A stretch of 64,000 nucleotides of DNA from Diploptera punctata (GCA_030220185.1 JASPKZ010010209.1:62001-126000), one strand, 5' to 3'. Shown: positions 10,397 to 21,310, counted from the first letter of the stretch. The notes: a model not told the origin generated them from the sequence alone. Numbers and translations: made by a program.

Positions 10397-11097
10397 TAAC
10401 AACTATATAATGGAAATGGACAGCTAATGACAAAGGAGGAACATTTTGAGGAAGTGGCTGAATTCAATTACCTAGGAACAATAATCACAAATAGGAATGA
10501 GATGCGCAAAGAAATTAAAATTAGCCTCAATTCTGGAAATGCATGCTATTATGCATTGCAGAGACTTTTGATGTCCCAACTCCTTTCAAAAAACGTTAAT
10601 CTGAAAATATATAAAACTATTATTCTACCAGTTATATTATATGGGTGCGAAACATGGACTCTTACTTTAAGGGAGGAAAGGAGATTACAAGTATTTGAGA
10701 ATAAAGTACTTAGGAAAATTTTTGGACCAAAGAGAGATGAACAGTCAGGTGAATGGAGAAGACTACATAACAATGAACTACATGGTCTTTATAGGAAGCC
10801 AGATATAATAAGAACAGTTAAGTCTCGTAGACTGCGATGGGCAGGACATGTTGCGCGTATGGGGAATGAAAGACGTGCCTGGAAACTTCTTGTAGAAAAG
10901 CCAGAAGGAAAACGTCCAGTTGGTAGACCAAGAATGAGGTGGGAGAACAACATTAACTATGATTTGAGGGAAGTAGATTATACAGGGAATGATTGGAAAG
11001 CATTAGCTCAGGATAGGGATGTATGGAGAGCTTATGTCCGCGCGGCCATGAACCTACGGGTTCATAGTACCAGCGAGTAAGTAAGTACGTAACAACT
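10397..11097 (+). mobile_element. LINE-alpha copy with uninterrupted C-terminal frame
   Basis: The frame 10427-11080 (217 codons) is open from KEEHFEEVAEFNYLGTIIT through YGCETWTLTLREERRL, RRLRWAGHVARMGNERRAW, GRPRMRWENNINYDLREV to the family end. No RT palm or endonuclease is present, so it cannot be autonomous. TAACAACT at 10397-10404 and 11090-11097 is a probable 8-bp target-site duplication around a 5'-truncated insertion with a short (TAAG)n tail. It is likely one of the younger LINE copies here. Confidence 0.93.
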
Positions 11098-11218
11098 GTA
11101 ACTATGCAACAATTATTTTTATTTTTTATAACAATCTCATAAATTCAAGAGAGGCGATTCATTCAAATCTAGTTGGGAATTTAACAACTTATTACCACTT
11201 TTCAATTTATTTATCGCT

Positions 11219-11708
11219 TACTTATTTACTCACTGGCACTATCGAACCCGTAGGTTCATGGCCGCGCGGACATAAGCTCTCCATACATCGCTATCCTGAG
11301 CTAATGCTTTCCAATCATTCCCTGTATAATCTACTTCCCTCAAATCATAGTTAATGTTATTCTCCCACCTCATTCTTGGTCTACCAACTGGGCGTTTTCC
11401 CTCTGGCTTTCCTACAAGAATCTTCCATGCAAGTCTTTCATTCCCCATACGCGCAACATGTCCTGCCCATCGCAGTCTACGAGACTTAACTGTTCTTATT
11501 ATATCTGGCTTCCTATAAAGACCATGTAGTTCATTGTTTAGTAGTCTTCTCCATTCACCTGTCTGTTCATCTCTCTTTGGTCCAAAAATTTTCCTAAGAA
11601 CTTTATTCTCAAAAACTCGTTCTCTCATTTCCTCCCTTAAAGTAAACGTCCATGTTTCGCATCCATATAATGTAACTGGGAGAATAATAGTTTTATATAT
11701 TTCCAGTA
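11219..11708 (-). mobile_element. LINE-alpha 3' copy
   Basis: The 129-codon minus frame 11239-11628 covers FENKVLRKIFGPKRDEQTGE through RRLRWAGHVARM to VRAAMNLRVR, and upstream sequence extends to the YGCET region out of frame. The (TAAG)n-type tail is at 11219-11232. Confidence 0.92.
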
Positions 11709-12195
11709 TGAAATAAAATCAATAACGAATGTATTGAGAGAAAAATGTAAGTGAAACTGAAAGACGCGCTCTCAAGAACAAAATAAACAATGTCAACTCC
11801 GTTAACGATATCAAAAATAGAATCGAAAAGTGTTTAAATATTTGGAGTAACTCAGTGATGTGCTCTAACTTTATTTCCCTCCACAAGACAGTTGATGTGT
11901 TATTCTTTCAAACAGAAGAGGATCGTTTCCCTTTTTTCCCTCCAAATTGCCCACTTGTACCGCACACAGAGAACATATGAAACCCGTTTTTATAAACTCG
12001 CTCTCATAAACAAAAGAATGTCTTGCCATTTCTAACACGTCGATTCAAAAACACTCGCGCCTTACTTTTTCTTTTGTTTGCCGTTTTTCCTTCAAAGAAA
12101 ATGTGTTTTTTTAAGGTTATATGATTTCCATAAGATGTGCATATCTAAAATGGCGCGACTTCAAACACATCGGGCCATATCCACCTCAAACTACT
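11709..12195. other. No gene seen
   Basis: Unassigned AT-rich DNA. Confidence 0.5.
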
Positions 12196-12850
12196 TCAGA
12201 GAAGAGGATATGTGTTTTTTTATTATGTGCTTTGTGGACTAAATGATGGTTCTATGGAATACACACCTATATGCTCTAAACATGTACTACAGGGGTGTAC
12301 AGATTACACTGGGCAAAACAAAAAAATGGAACTTTCTTTGTCTCAGAAAGAAAAATATATGATTCTGATAGTATTTTTTCTCCTGAATTCAAATATGATA
12401 TCGGTTTTTCTCCATCACGCAAGGTTCCGAGAGACAGGCATTTATAATTTCAAACACTTTAATATTTTCTACATTCGTAACTATACAATATTCGAACATT
12501 CGGACTCACCTAGAAAGTAAGAAATGACGATTTTCTGCTATATTTCGCCTGTGGAGCATCCCTCTTGATGGTTCAACAATAATCGACCAGCATATTTGGA
12601 TTCTATTTGCCTTGATATCCCTTTTCCATATCTGAAATCTCCTGATGAAAGTGATCCCGGTTACATTTTACAATGGACAAAATGGACGAAAAAAGTTTAT
12701 TAAAAATAATTATTTAAATCCATTAATTGGAATTTAAATAAAAGAACTGTGGGTGGTGGAGAAATTCCGAATACATATTTGAAAACACGATAAAAAACTG
12801 CATTAAGTACAACTATTGGTACTCATGAGACAAAAATCAGGTTCACCAGT
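12196..12850 (-). mobile_element. Unclassified element U, copy 1 (gene relic on minus strand)
   Basis: This roughly 650-bp block is repeated in inverted orientation at 60965-61525, and part of it again at 63255-63650. On the minus strand, about 12536-12670 reads FHQEISDMEKGYQGK, a stop, then NPNMLVDYC, a stop, and TIKRDAPQAKYSRKSSFLTF and a stop. Copy 3 has the better version (DEHGERFHQQISTMEKRYQGK). I know this motif pattern from proteins encoded in insect and cnidarian transposon-like loci, but I cannot name the superfamily. Confidence 0.65.
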
Positions 12851-13079
12851 GTTATAGCCAACCTATATCATATATTGTAAGAAGTTGCCTTCTTGGTGGA
12901 CGCTTGGCTGCTTCGAATGAGATCTCAGTTTTTAGTTCCAGAGGGGTATTGGTGGTGAACTACATAGAAATTTTTCGGATTTTCTCGGGTTTTCCCATTT
13001 CATCTCACCAACACTCTCCACTCCTCTTCCTCCCCATCACGTCATTTCTTTTCTCATTTATTCGTATGTCCCTTCAGCT

Positions 13080-13455
13080 GATCCATTCTATGTATATACT
13101 TAAAAATGTAAATGTTCGTTTGTTCAAAATCTCAAATACCCGAAAGTTCTGTACCGATTTCTTTCAAAGTGAGCACACTTATGTATTTTTTCACGGAGAG
13201 AGTTTTTATGCTGTCTATTATGTTCTAAAAATATTAAGTGTAGGAGTTTACCAGAAACTAAAATTTAAAAATCGCTCTAGCGGTCGCAATTTTCGATATT
13301 TCAGAACGAAACTCAGTATATCTTGTTGGAGTAAACCGAAGTAGGTATTGTCCAAAAATCAGCAAAATCCGACTGTTATAAATAGGGGTTTACCTGAAAT
13401 TCGAATTTAAAAATTGATTCTAGCAACCGCCATGTTTGGTTCATCGCAGTATATA
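13080..13455 (-). repeat. Dispersed CCCGG-type repeat, internal part
   Basis: Shared strings include GTGTAGGAGTTYACC, GAAACTAAAATT, AAATCGSTCTA, GGTCGCA and CCACCATGTTTGG. They recur at 43400-43675 plus 44390-44650 and (reversed) at 50750-50900. The 44650 copy runs into ACCCGGTGACGCCGGGT. Orientation is uncertain. The 146-codon frame at 12904-13344 over this region has no motif and is not called a gene. Confidence 0.6.
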
Positions 13456-13810
13456 CCATATAATTTAATTAAAGCTTAATATGTCATTTATTTAGACGTA
13501 GGAGCGCATGCCGGATTTTATCTAATAATAGTTTGGTTTGGCGAACCACAGGTGTTAAAAATATGCGGTTGTGGGGATTTATTGGGGCCGCACCCAGTTA
13601 CGTTCTCATGACTCGGAGCCTCTGTGTCAACTTAGGGCAGTATAGGTCCAAAGAGAGGGTTGTAGCCCCTTTTTTGAGACTCTGGGCCCAGCCAAAATAA
13701 AATTGGCAGCATGAGTCACGTGTGAATACTTGCTGCATGTCGAAATAGGAACATGTGTGTACGTATATAGGCTTATACCATACGTCCCACGTGGGTACAT
13801 GGGTGCTCCC
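13456..13810. other. Unassigned
   Basis: The piece at 13490-13515 (GACGTAGGAGCGCATGCCGG) resembles the end of the CCCGG repeat at 34105-34140. The GC-richer stretch 13560-13700 shows nothing I recognise. Confidence 0.4.
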
Positions 13811-13814
13811 TGGC

Positions 13815-14165
13815 GGAAGTTGCTTAACCCAGCTAATTTAGTTACGCTGTTTTACTACAGACATCAACGAGTGATATATGGTTAGCACATCGCTTCAATG
13901 AGACACCTAGTAGGAAACTAAGGCATTACTTGGATGGGGAAGTTTGCTTAAATAATTCTATAAAACACTAATTTCGGCTTGAAGTTCTTTTACGAGCCTG
14001 AAAATATTTAGACTTGGGACGCACGGCTTAAAAAGTCCCTCCCGAAGAACTTGTCTCTTCGATTTTTCTATCCTAAAAATCATAAACTCCCACCGGAATT
14101 GAACCCGCGACCCTCGGGACTAGAAGCAAGCAACATAACTACTGGAGCACCACGGCCGACCGTAG
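13815..14165 (-). repeat. SINE-A, near full length
   Basis: Read on the minus strand the head contains GGTGCTCCAGTAGTTATG (A-box-like) and GTCGCGGGTTCAATTCC (B-box-like). The SINE-A body and the end AACTAAATTAGC follow. It matches 17703-18052 and 26845-27160. Confidence 0.85.
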
Positions 14166-14239
14166 GAACATATTATTAAATTAATATGGGTACTTAACAA
14201 CAAATGAGGAAAAAATGTAAAAGTGGCTGAGTTCAAATA

Positions 14240-15047
14240 CCTTACTCTAACTCACTGGCACTATCAAACCCGTAGGTTCATGGCAGCGCGGACATAAGCT
14301 CTCGATACATCCTTATCCTGAGCTAATGCTTTCCAATCATTCCCTGTATAATCTACTTCCCTCAAATTATAGTTAATGTTATTCTCCCACCTCATTCTTG
14401 GTCTAGCAACTGGGCGTTTTCCTCAGGTTTTCTTACAAGAAGCTTCCATGCACGTCTTTCATTCCCCAAACGTGAAACATGTCCTACCCATCGCAGTCTA
14501 CGAGACTTAACTGTTCTTATTATATCTAGTTTCCTGTAAAGACCATATAGTTCATTGTTATGTAGTCTTCTCCATTCACCTGTCTGTTCATCTCTCTTTG
14601 GTCCAAACATTTTCCTAAGTACTTTATTCTCAAATACTTGTAATGTCCTTTCCTCCCTTAAAGTAAGAGTCCATGTTTCGCATCCATATAATATAACTGG
14701 TAGAATAATACTTTTTATATATTTTCACCTTAATGTTTTTTGAAAGGAGTTGGGACATCAAAAGTCTCTGCAATGCATAATAGCACGCATTTCCAAAATT
14801 GAGCCTATGTTTAATTTCTTTGTGCATCTCATTCCTGTTTGTGATTATTGTTCGTAGGTATTTGAATTCAACCACTTCCTCAAAATTTCCCTCATTTGTC
14901 ATTCATTAGCTGTCCATTTCCATTAGGCCCTATATAATGTATTTTATTTATGACCGTATATTTAGTTTTATTGATATTTACTTCCAGTCCCAAATTGTTA
15001 GTGTTACTCAGTAGTGTGTGTTGGCCTTTAGTATCTCCTCGCTATCG
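14240..15047 (-). mobile_element. LINE-alpha copy extending upstream of the usual truncation
   Basis: The 3' end is at about 14245 and the frames 14392-14610 and 14630-14902 are separated by a frameshift. Sequence from 14930 to 15047 continues upstream into the region corresponding to 7400-7520 (reverse complement of GAGATA..GGACTGGAAGTAAATATC), just short of the YADD box. It meets an oppositely oriented fragment at 15048. Confidence 0.9.
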
Positions 15048-15210
15048 AATTCAAATACCTAGGAACAATAATTACAAATAGGAATGAGATGCACAAAGAA
15101 ATTAAACATAGGCTCAATTCTGGAAATGCGTGCTATTATGCATTACAGGGACTCTTGTCGTCCCAACTTCTCTCAAAAAACGTTAAAGTAAAACTATATA
15201 AAAGGATTGA
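15048..15210 (+). mobile_element. LINE-alpha internal fragment
   Basis: It runs from AATTCAAATACCTAGGAACAA to the KNVKVKLYK region and then stops. It duplicates sequence already present in its minus-strand neighbour, so a simple twin-priming inversion of one insertion does not explain it. Confidence 0.8.
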
Positions 15211-15309
15211 GAACGTAATAATAAACAACATGAGGATTATATGTGAGCCAACAAAAATTTAGAAACACCTTGACCTACAGAAAATGTTATTGTTAGTTAT
15301 CAGACACCC

Positions 15310-15490
15310 TGTACCTGTTTCGTATGGAATCCAGGCCAGTATGGGACCGCTGCCTACCCAGCATCGTGAGGAATTTGGGTAGCTACAATAATTAGCAACT
15401 CCACGTTGAGAAAACAATTCATAAAGGACGGGGTACCCGATATGTTGACCACATATCAGTGCTATATTGGCTGGATGATGGTACATGTTA
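15310..15490 (+). repeat. SINE-B, truncated
   Basis: GGCCAGTATGGGACCG, ATCGTGAGGAATTTGGGTAGC and ATATGTTGACCACATATC match SINE-B. The head is absent. Confidence 0.75.
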
Positions 15491-16150
15491 GGCGACGGAT
15501 ATTCTAGACGTGTCGTGCTATAGAGTTCAGCTCAGTTCTATGCTGCTAGGCTTGTTAAGGGGAAAGATATCGTAAATTTTCATAAAAGCCAATATAAATT
15601 ATTGCTAATTACCAACATACGAAAAAAACGTTTATTCGCCCTAAATTATGATTAGCTGAAATCACATTGATACCAACACAACACACTGTAAACTTAATGT
15701 GAAAATATGTTGGCAGTAATTATGACAATATCACAGCCTCTAATTCGCAAACTGCTGTATTTATCCAACTGTTATTTATAGGGAAGTGCACCCCATATAA
15801 TTTCTCCGCGTAGTTGATCTCCATTAGGGGAAGATAAACCTTAATGTTATTTGTATATTCCTTGTTTTCCCAGCATCGCAAAACTTGAAGCTTAGTTTCT
15901 GTAAAAAATTCCAGTTTTACAAAGTGCATCACTGTTATTTGAAAGATTCAAACAAGTTGCACCAGATAACAGGTTTTCCATGTTTCAGTACACTGCCTGT
16001 AATTGGCGCTATATTCTCGTAATATTGTGACATTCCTATTGTGACATTCCTATTTACCCTATTCCGAAGCGATTGATACTGTTATTTTGAAATATATTTT
16101 CGAAAAGCAAATTACAAATTTTCATACGCTCAAAATATGACATATATAAA
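15491..16150. other. No gene seen
   Basis: AT-rich sequence with an imperfect local duplication TATTGTGACATTCCTATTGTGACATTCC near 16021-16050. No supported feature. Confidence 0.5.
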
Positions 16151-16156
16151 GTCCAA

Positions 16157-16490
16157 CGCTGTGGTCTCGAGGTAGCGTGCTGACTTGTCACGTAGCGGGC
16201 CCGGGTTCGATTCCCGGTCGGGACAGGCTCCTGGGTGAGGTTTTTTCGGGGTTTTTTCTCACCTACAAGAAAATGTCAGGAAGCTTAGGGCCCAACCGTC
16301 CCCGAAAATCATCCGGTCATCATCATCATCATCCTTATCATCATCATCCTTCACCGGTGTGGAAAGCAACGGGAAGCTACAACACCTATAATTCCTTAGT
16401 AAAGCTGCAAAGCATAGCATGTAAATGCTATGATTGCATAGAAAGAACTGCCCTCGGGCAGAATTACTATGGATGGATGGATGGATGGAT

Positions 16491-16497
<7 letters not shown>
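16157..16497 (+). repeat. SINE-C, full-length reference copy
   Basis: The tRNA-derived head (GGTCTCGAGGTAGCG A-box-like; GGGTTCGATTCCCGG B-box-like) leads into a body TCCTGGGTGAGGTTTTTTC, CTCACCTACAAGAAAATGTC. A (CAT)n patch follows, then AACGGGAAGCTACAAC and GGGCAGAATTACTATGG, ending in (GGAT)n. The adjacent (AT)n run is at 16494-16533. Confidence 0.9.
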
Positions 16498-16537
<40 letters not shown>

Positions 16538-16585
16538 TGACATTTGGCAATGAAGGCAAATATGATATGAAAAGAAAAAAAGAAT

Positions 16586-16660
16586 GCTTGAGTCGGGATT
16601 TGAACTCGAGTCTCTAAAGTCTGTACCTTTAGCGCTCTAACCAACTGAGCTACCCAAGAA
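16586..16660 (-). tRNA. tRNA-like gene or pseudogene
   Basis: On the minus strand TCTTGGG-TA-GCTC AGTTGGTTA GAGC forms an acceptor and D arm. CTAAAG GTACAGA CTTTAG gives a 7-nt anticodon loop on a 6-bp stem. TCGAG TTCAAAT CCCGA is the T arm and CTCAAGC closes the acceptor (6 of 7 pairs). The A and B boxes are good. The stem length is irregular and the anticodon (nominally ACA) is not a normal eukaryotic one. Probably a tRNA pseudogene or orphan SINE head. Confidence 0.55.
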
Positions 16661-16727
16661 TTCCAAGACAAACATACAATTTTCTTATACATGTAGTATT
16701 CTCAATTCACACAAGAGTTAGCATATA

Positions 16728-17644
16728 CGAGGGCGGATCGGAAAGTAACGCACAATAATTTTTTTCTGCCTTGGTATTGCAGCTAGAATGTTGAAATTTC
16801 ACAGAGATATAGTTTGAAGTTTTCACTACAGATGGTATTTTTTCTCAGGTGCACCTCTTGCGAGAGAAGCTTGAACTATGCAACAAAGATGGCGCGCATG
16901 CTACAGTCGTCCACCTGTGAGGAACAGAGAAGTGTTGTTCGATTTTGTGGGCCAAAGGGCATAAACCCAGTGAAATTCACAGGGACATGCGTGGCGTGTA
17001 TGGGGATGATTGTATGGACCGTAGCAATGTCTCCAGGTGGTGCACATTCTTCCAAGAGGGACGCGTGAACCTTAGTGATTCGCACGCTCCGGCCGGCCGA
17101 CAACAGCAGCAATCCCGCAGAATGTCAGAGGCATTGAGGCGGCAATTCTGAACGACCGGCGTGTGCAACTGCGAGCCTTATCGCAGAAGTTCAACATTTC
17201 CTATGGTGCGGTGTACGATATTGTTCATGAAAATTTGAAATTCCGTAAAGTTAGTGCTCGCTGGGTGCCTAAGAACCTGACAGACGACCACAAGGGCCAG
17301 CGAATGATGGCAAGCTTGGACCACTTAACGCGGTACACCGCACAAGGACATGGCTTTCTGGAAGGAATCGTCACAGGTGATGAGTCGCGGGCGTACCACT
17401 ACACGCCCGAAACAAAGCAGGCATCAATGGAGTGAAAACATGCTACACTCCAACCAAATGGACTTCTACGATCAGAGCATACTGAAACTGGTAACATGAT
17501 GGGAAAAATGTGTTGAGAAAGTTGGTGACTATGTCGAAAAGTAGGTAAAAGAATGTAACTTCATTTGTGATTTTTTTTCCTTTTTTTTTACTATTAAACT
17601 TTAAAAAAAAAAATATTGTGCGTTACTTTCCGATCCGCCCTCGT
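16728..17644 (+). mobile_element. Mariner element with internal deletion
   Basis: Perfect 30-bp inverted ends (16728-16757 and 17615-17644, starting CGAGGGCGGATCGGAAAG) are flanked by TA on both sides, the mariner target duplication. Total length is 917 bp; complete mariners are near 1.3 kb. The transposase relic lies inside. Termini kept with a deleted core suggest a non-autonomous copy. Confidence 0.93.
16880..17560 (+). pseudogene. Mariner transposase remnant
   Basis: Three frames follow one another: EQRSVVRF (to about 16950), then KGHKPSEIHRDMRGVYGDDC...VSRWCTFFQEGR (to about 17148), then LRALSQKFNISYGAVYDIVH to TGDES (about 17163-17433). TGDES holds the first catalytic Asp. A TGA replaces the Trp expected after ASME. 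The sequence then jumps to a mariner C-terminus-like segment around 17460-17540, so the second and third catalytic Asp are deleted. It cannot make active transposase. Confidence 0.9.
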
Positions 17645-17702
17645 ATATATATGTGTGTGTGTATGTGTTTGTGTATGTGTGTGTGTATGTGCGTGCGTGC
17701 TT
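17645..17702. repeat. (TG)n-rich microsatellite
   Basis: TATATATATGTGTGTGTG-type sequence between the mariner end and the SINE-A head. Confidence 0.85.
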
Positions 17703-18052
17703 CGTACCGGCCACAGTGGACTTGTGGTTATGCTCCTTGCCTTTGGTCCCGAGCGTCGCGGGTTCAAACTCGACCGGGGTTGATGCATTTTTTTAAGATG
17801 GAAAAATCCATGTAACAAGGTCTTTGGGAGGGACTAAAATCCGTGGGTCCCAAGTCTGAAGATTTTCAGGCTCGTAAAAGAACCTTAAGCCTGAATAAAA
17901 AGGCCTCTAAGCGAAATTTACTGACTTCATGATCCTAGTAATACCTCAGTTGCCCACTAGATGTCTCATTGGTCGGTATGTTGACCACCAACCATTCATG
18001 ACACCTGTAGACAAATAAACACAACTAAATTAATTTGGTCTGGTAACTCCTA
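17703..18052 (+). repeat. SINE-A, full-length reference copy
   Basis: The head CAGTGGACTTGTGGTTATGC and GTCGCGGGTTCAAACTC has tRNA-like A and B boxes. The body has ATGGAAAAATCCATGTAAC, GGGAGGGACT, CCGTGGGTCCCAAGTCTGAAG and GGCCTCTAAGCGAAATTTAC, and ends in AACACAACTAAATTAATTTGG. A SINE-B copy begins about 4 bp later. Confidence 0.88.
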
Positions 18053-18055
18053 ACG

Positions 18056-18325
18056 TCCCGCGCCGTAGCCGAGTGGTTAAGGCAGGAAGCCTTGGCGCAG
18101 AGCTACGGGACTTGCGCTAGTTCGAGTCTCCATGGGGGAAGAAATTTTCTTATGGAATTTCGGCCAGTATGGGACCGGTGCCCACCCAGCATCGTGAGGC
18201 ATTTGTGTAGCTACAATAAGTAGCGGCATCAGATTGATAAAACCAGCTATAACGGCTGGGGAACCCGACATCCTGACCACATGGCATACATATACTGGCT
18301 GGATAATCGTCTACATATGAGATTA
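18056..18325 (+). repeat. SINE-B copy
   Basis: It has an intact head GCCGTAGCCGAGTGGTTAAGG, GGTTCGAGTCTCC (B-box-like) and the full body to CATATACTGGCTGG, then decays. It sits immediately after SINE-A. Confidence 0.88.
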
Positions 18326-18439
18326 ACACGTATTACTCCGATTATATGTCTGAGAAATTTCATTTGTGCTGCTTCCAATCGTTGTGTAACCCTCTTCGTC
18401 GGTATCTCTTTATTTATTTAAATTTTTACTATGTCATTA

Positions 18440-18669
18440 ATAATTTTTTCTCTTTTTTTATACCTTGTACATATTATATATTTAACTCGTTAAATTTAGA
18501 GTAAATCAAAATAGATTATAAATATTGATTGTGTTGTATTGTTTTATAACATGTAATTGTTTATGTAGTTGTAAGACTATTTTTTATTTTTGCATTTTGT
18601 ATTTTTTAAAAACCTGGTTGAGTGATAGACAAGGCCTTAAGGCCTTAACTCTGCCAGGTAAAATAAAAC

Positions 18670-18711
<42 letters not shown>

Positions 18712-18715
18712 CCAT
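18440..18715 (+). repeat. Retroelement 3' end with (TTA)n tail
   Basis: CTTGTACATATTATATATTTAA, ACATGTAATTGTTTATG and CCTTAAGGCCTTAACTCTGCC precede a long (ATT)n. The same module is at 20975-21072, 23365-23475 and 60560-60827. It looks like the untranslated 3' end of an unidentified retroelement. Confidence 0.65.
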
Positions 18716-18804
18716 ATTTCACCGCCATATTCTGCGTAAATCTAAAACTGCAATAGAAATATGCGCACAGGACTGTAGTCCTTGAGGCTCAAGAAGAATA
18801 GAAA

Positions 18805-19130
18805 AGAAACCTCCAAGCGCGACAGGCCTATAAGGCTCTTGGCCTACCAGCCGGCTGCTAGCCTGACATGCACGTGTTAATCACAGAGGTAGATGGCCAT
18901 CTAGCCAGTGTAGGGGTAACATGTGATCAGCATGTTGGGGCCCCAGCCGTTCTAGCTGGTTTTGTCAACCTGGAGTCACTTCTTATTATAGCTACCCAAA
19001 TGCATCACGAAGCTGGGTGGGCACTGGTCCCATACTGGCCGAAATCCCATGAGAAAATTTCATCCCCCATGGAGACTCGAATCAGCTCTGCGCCAAGGCT
19101 TCCTGCCTTAACCACTCGCCTACGGCGTTG
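18805..19130 (-). repeat. SINE-B copy
   Basis: Complement of the SINE-B body (GACAGGCCTATAAGGC, CTAGCTGGTTTTGTCAACC, CATACTGGCCGAAAT) with the head region GCCTTAACCACTCGCC near 19103-19118. Confidence 0.88.
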
Positions 19131-19350
19131 GGAGTCAAGGAGAATAGGAAGACCAAAAATTACTTGAAAGAGGACTATTGAAGGAGAAATACGTGAAATG
19201 GGAAAAAAGTTGGTTGATTGTAAAGAAGTTGGCAGATGATGGAGCTAAATGTAGAAATTGCATCACAGCCCTATGCTCCAGGTAGGAGCGAAAGGAAATA
19301 ATGATGATGATGATGATGAGTCTGGTTCTCTCCCGGAATTCGAAGCAAGA
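19131..19350 (+). mobile_element. Possible LINE 3' scrap with (GAT)n tail
   Basis: GGAAGACCAAAAATTACTTGAAAG and the short reading GRPKIT resemble the GRPK region of LINE C-termini; (GATGAT)n lies at 19300-19320. Weak, from pattern only. Confidence 0.35.
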
Positions 19351-19734
19351 CAAGTGCACTGGGAGACATTGGAAACACGATTATTTGGACAGTGGAAACA
19401 CACAATATCTCTGGAAACAAAAAAGAGAGAACACTGGGTAGCTTAAAGAAGGATTAAAGGGTTGGGGAGGGGTAGAATCCGCACAAAACACTCAACAGAG
19501 CGAAGCACAGCTGTGAGTAAGGTTCCAGAGAATTGGATGTCCCCTGTGATGAAACTACACTGCAGTATTTTCTCTCCCCTCGTTTCAAATTGGAAATAAA
19601 CAACATTTCCGTGTGGACAGTAGAACATACGCCGCCAGCACTTCGCCCGTGTGAAATAGCCCTTCTTTTATTCACTTCTCGCCATTCGTTCATTAGTTTG
19701 TTGATTAGAATTTTATTTTCTTTTGGAATGTTCG

Positions 19735-19892
19735 GGTCCATCGATGTGGTCTCCGGGTAGTGTTGCTACGCCGTACGCAGCGGACATGGAGTCGTTCCCC
19801 GGTCGAGACAATTTCCCCCGCTGATGTTTTTGTTTCTCATCTGTAAGACATATTTCAGGAAACTATATGACCCACAGGTTCCCTTAACATCA
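19735..19892 (+). repeat. SINE-C, diverged
   Basis: GATGTGGTCTCCGGGTAGTG, GTTCCCCGGTCGAGACA, TCTCATCTGTAAGACATATTTCAGGAAAC match SINE-C with many substitutions. A LINE-alpha tail starts directly after it. Confidence 0.7.
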
Positions 19893-20525
19893 TCTAACTA
19901 ACTAACTCACTGGCATTATCGAACCCGTAGGTTCATGGCCGCGCGGACGCAAGCTCTCCATACATCCTTATCCTGAGCTAATGTTTTTTTAATTATCCCC
20001 TGTATAATCTATTTCCTCAAATCAAAGTTAATGTTATTGTCCCACCTCATTCTTGGTCTACCGACTGGGAGTTTTTCCTCTGGTTTTCCTACAAGAAGCT
20101 TCCATGCACGTCCTTCATTCCCCACTCATTCCACATGTCCTGCCCATCGCAGTCTACGAGACGTAACTGTTCACATTATATCTGGCTTCCTATAAAGACC
20201 ACATAGTTAACTGTTATGTAGTCTTCTCCATTCACCTGTCTGTTCATCTCTCTTGCTCCAAGAATTTCCTAAGAACTTTTCCTAAGAACTTATTCTCAAA
20301 TACTCATCTCCGTTCCTCCCTTAAAGTAAGAGTCCATGTTTCGCACCCATATAATATAACTGGTAGAATAATAGTTTTATATATTTTCAGTTTAACGTTT
20401 TTTGAAAGGAGTTGGGACATCAAGAGTCTCTGTAATGCATAATAGCACGCATTTCCATAATTGAGCCTATGTTTAATTTCCTTGTGCATCTCATTCCTGT
20501 TTGTGATTATTGTTCAAAATTTCCC
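19893..20525 (-). mobile_element. LINE-alpha copy
   Basis: The (TTAG)n tail is at 19893-19908, then the family 3' end, many frameshifts, and a clear YGCETWTLTLREERR segment in 20304-20489. It breaks off inside the region encoding IITNRNE. A small tandem slip (TTCCTAAGAACTT) lies near 20264-20291. Confidence 0.9.
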
Positions 20526-20699
20526 TAATATGTGAAACAATATAAAGTAATAAATACATACTTGCCGCCATTTTATCACTGATTGGTGTCACGGTCTCCT
20601 GTTGTTTCAACTAATAATAATTGCCCACACTGTTAACGTTAGTTAATTGTTTATATTGAATACAAATATTTCCAACAAAGATGGTATTATGTTAGTATT

Positions 20700-20870
20700 A
20701 TTTATTATTTTGATAACACTGTCGCGCAAGAAATAATGTACAACGCACGTTTGTTAAGTGTTTTCAGAATCTCGGAAATTAAAAACCTCACTATCGCTCG
20801 GTTTTTAAACATTTTCCTAGCTTCTGTAAAAGCACTTCCCAACCTCGCATCGTAATATGCTATTAATAGG
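20700..20870 (+). repeat. Dispersed repeat R2, copy 1
   Basis: AATGTACAACGCACGTTTG, AAACCTCACTATCGCTC, CCTAGCTTCTGTAAAAGCACTTCCCAACCTCGC recur inverted at 55730-55860 with high similarity. No coding content; class unknown. Confidence 0.65.
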
Positions 20871-20974
20871 CTGTAATGACGTCATTGTTTCCTTAGCAAC
20901 GGTTATGACACGCATGCCTTAATTTAGCCATTCATACAAGATATTGCGTGTGATAACACACTGGCGCTGTTCAA

Positions 20975-21032
20975 TCCTGGTTGATTGGCAGACAGGGCCT
21001 TAAGGCCTTAACTCTGCCAGGTAATATTAAGC

Positions 21033-21072
<40 letters not shown>
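20975..21072 (+). repeat. Retroelement 3' end with (TTA)n tail
   Basis: CCTGGTTGATTGGCAGACAGG, CCTTAAGGCCTTAACTCTGCC and a (TTA)n run, as at 18440-18715. Confidence 0.65.
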
Positions 21073-21073
<1 letters not shown>

Positions 21074-21075
<2 letters not shown>

Positions 21076-21310
21076 CCGGAGGTTAATGGCGTGCAGTCAT
21101 ACACTCTCTTGAGCTAATGTTTTTTTCCAAACATCCTCTGTTTTGCCTCCTTCAAATCATGGTAAATATTATACTCCCACCTCGTTAGTGGTCTATCTAT
21201 TTGTCATTTCCCTTCTTTTTTTCGTACAAGGAGTTTCCATGTCCTTTCTCTCGTTGTCCATTCGTGCCACGTGTCATGTCCTCGCAGTCTATGAGACTTG
21301 ACTCTTATAT
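21074..21310 (-). mobile_element. Old LINE-alpha 3' fragment
   Basis: A diverged complement of the LINE-alpha end (GAGCTAATGT, CAAATCATGGTAAATATTAT, CTCGTTAGTGGTCTATC) to GTCTATGAGACTTGACTC. Confidence 0.75.

Noticed and set aside
10397..11097. LINE-alpha 217-codon frame as a functional gene
   Set aside because: It is only the C-terminal tail of a reverse transcriptase without catalytic box or endonuclease, bounded by a target-site duplication.
12904..13344. 146-codon frame as a gene
   Set aside because: It overlaps a dispersed repeat found at 43411-44655, and the frame is not kept in the other copies.
14240..15210. Twin-priming inversion within one LINE-alpha insertion
   Set aside because: The plus-strand piece repeats sequence already present in the minus-strand piece, whereas twin priming splits a single copy with little overlap.
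16177..16692. Frames of 94-146 codons over the SINE-C and (AT)n region
   Set aside because: They read through a tRNA-derived SINE, a (CAT)n patch and an AT microsatellite; YIYIYI runs are compositional.
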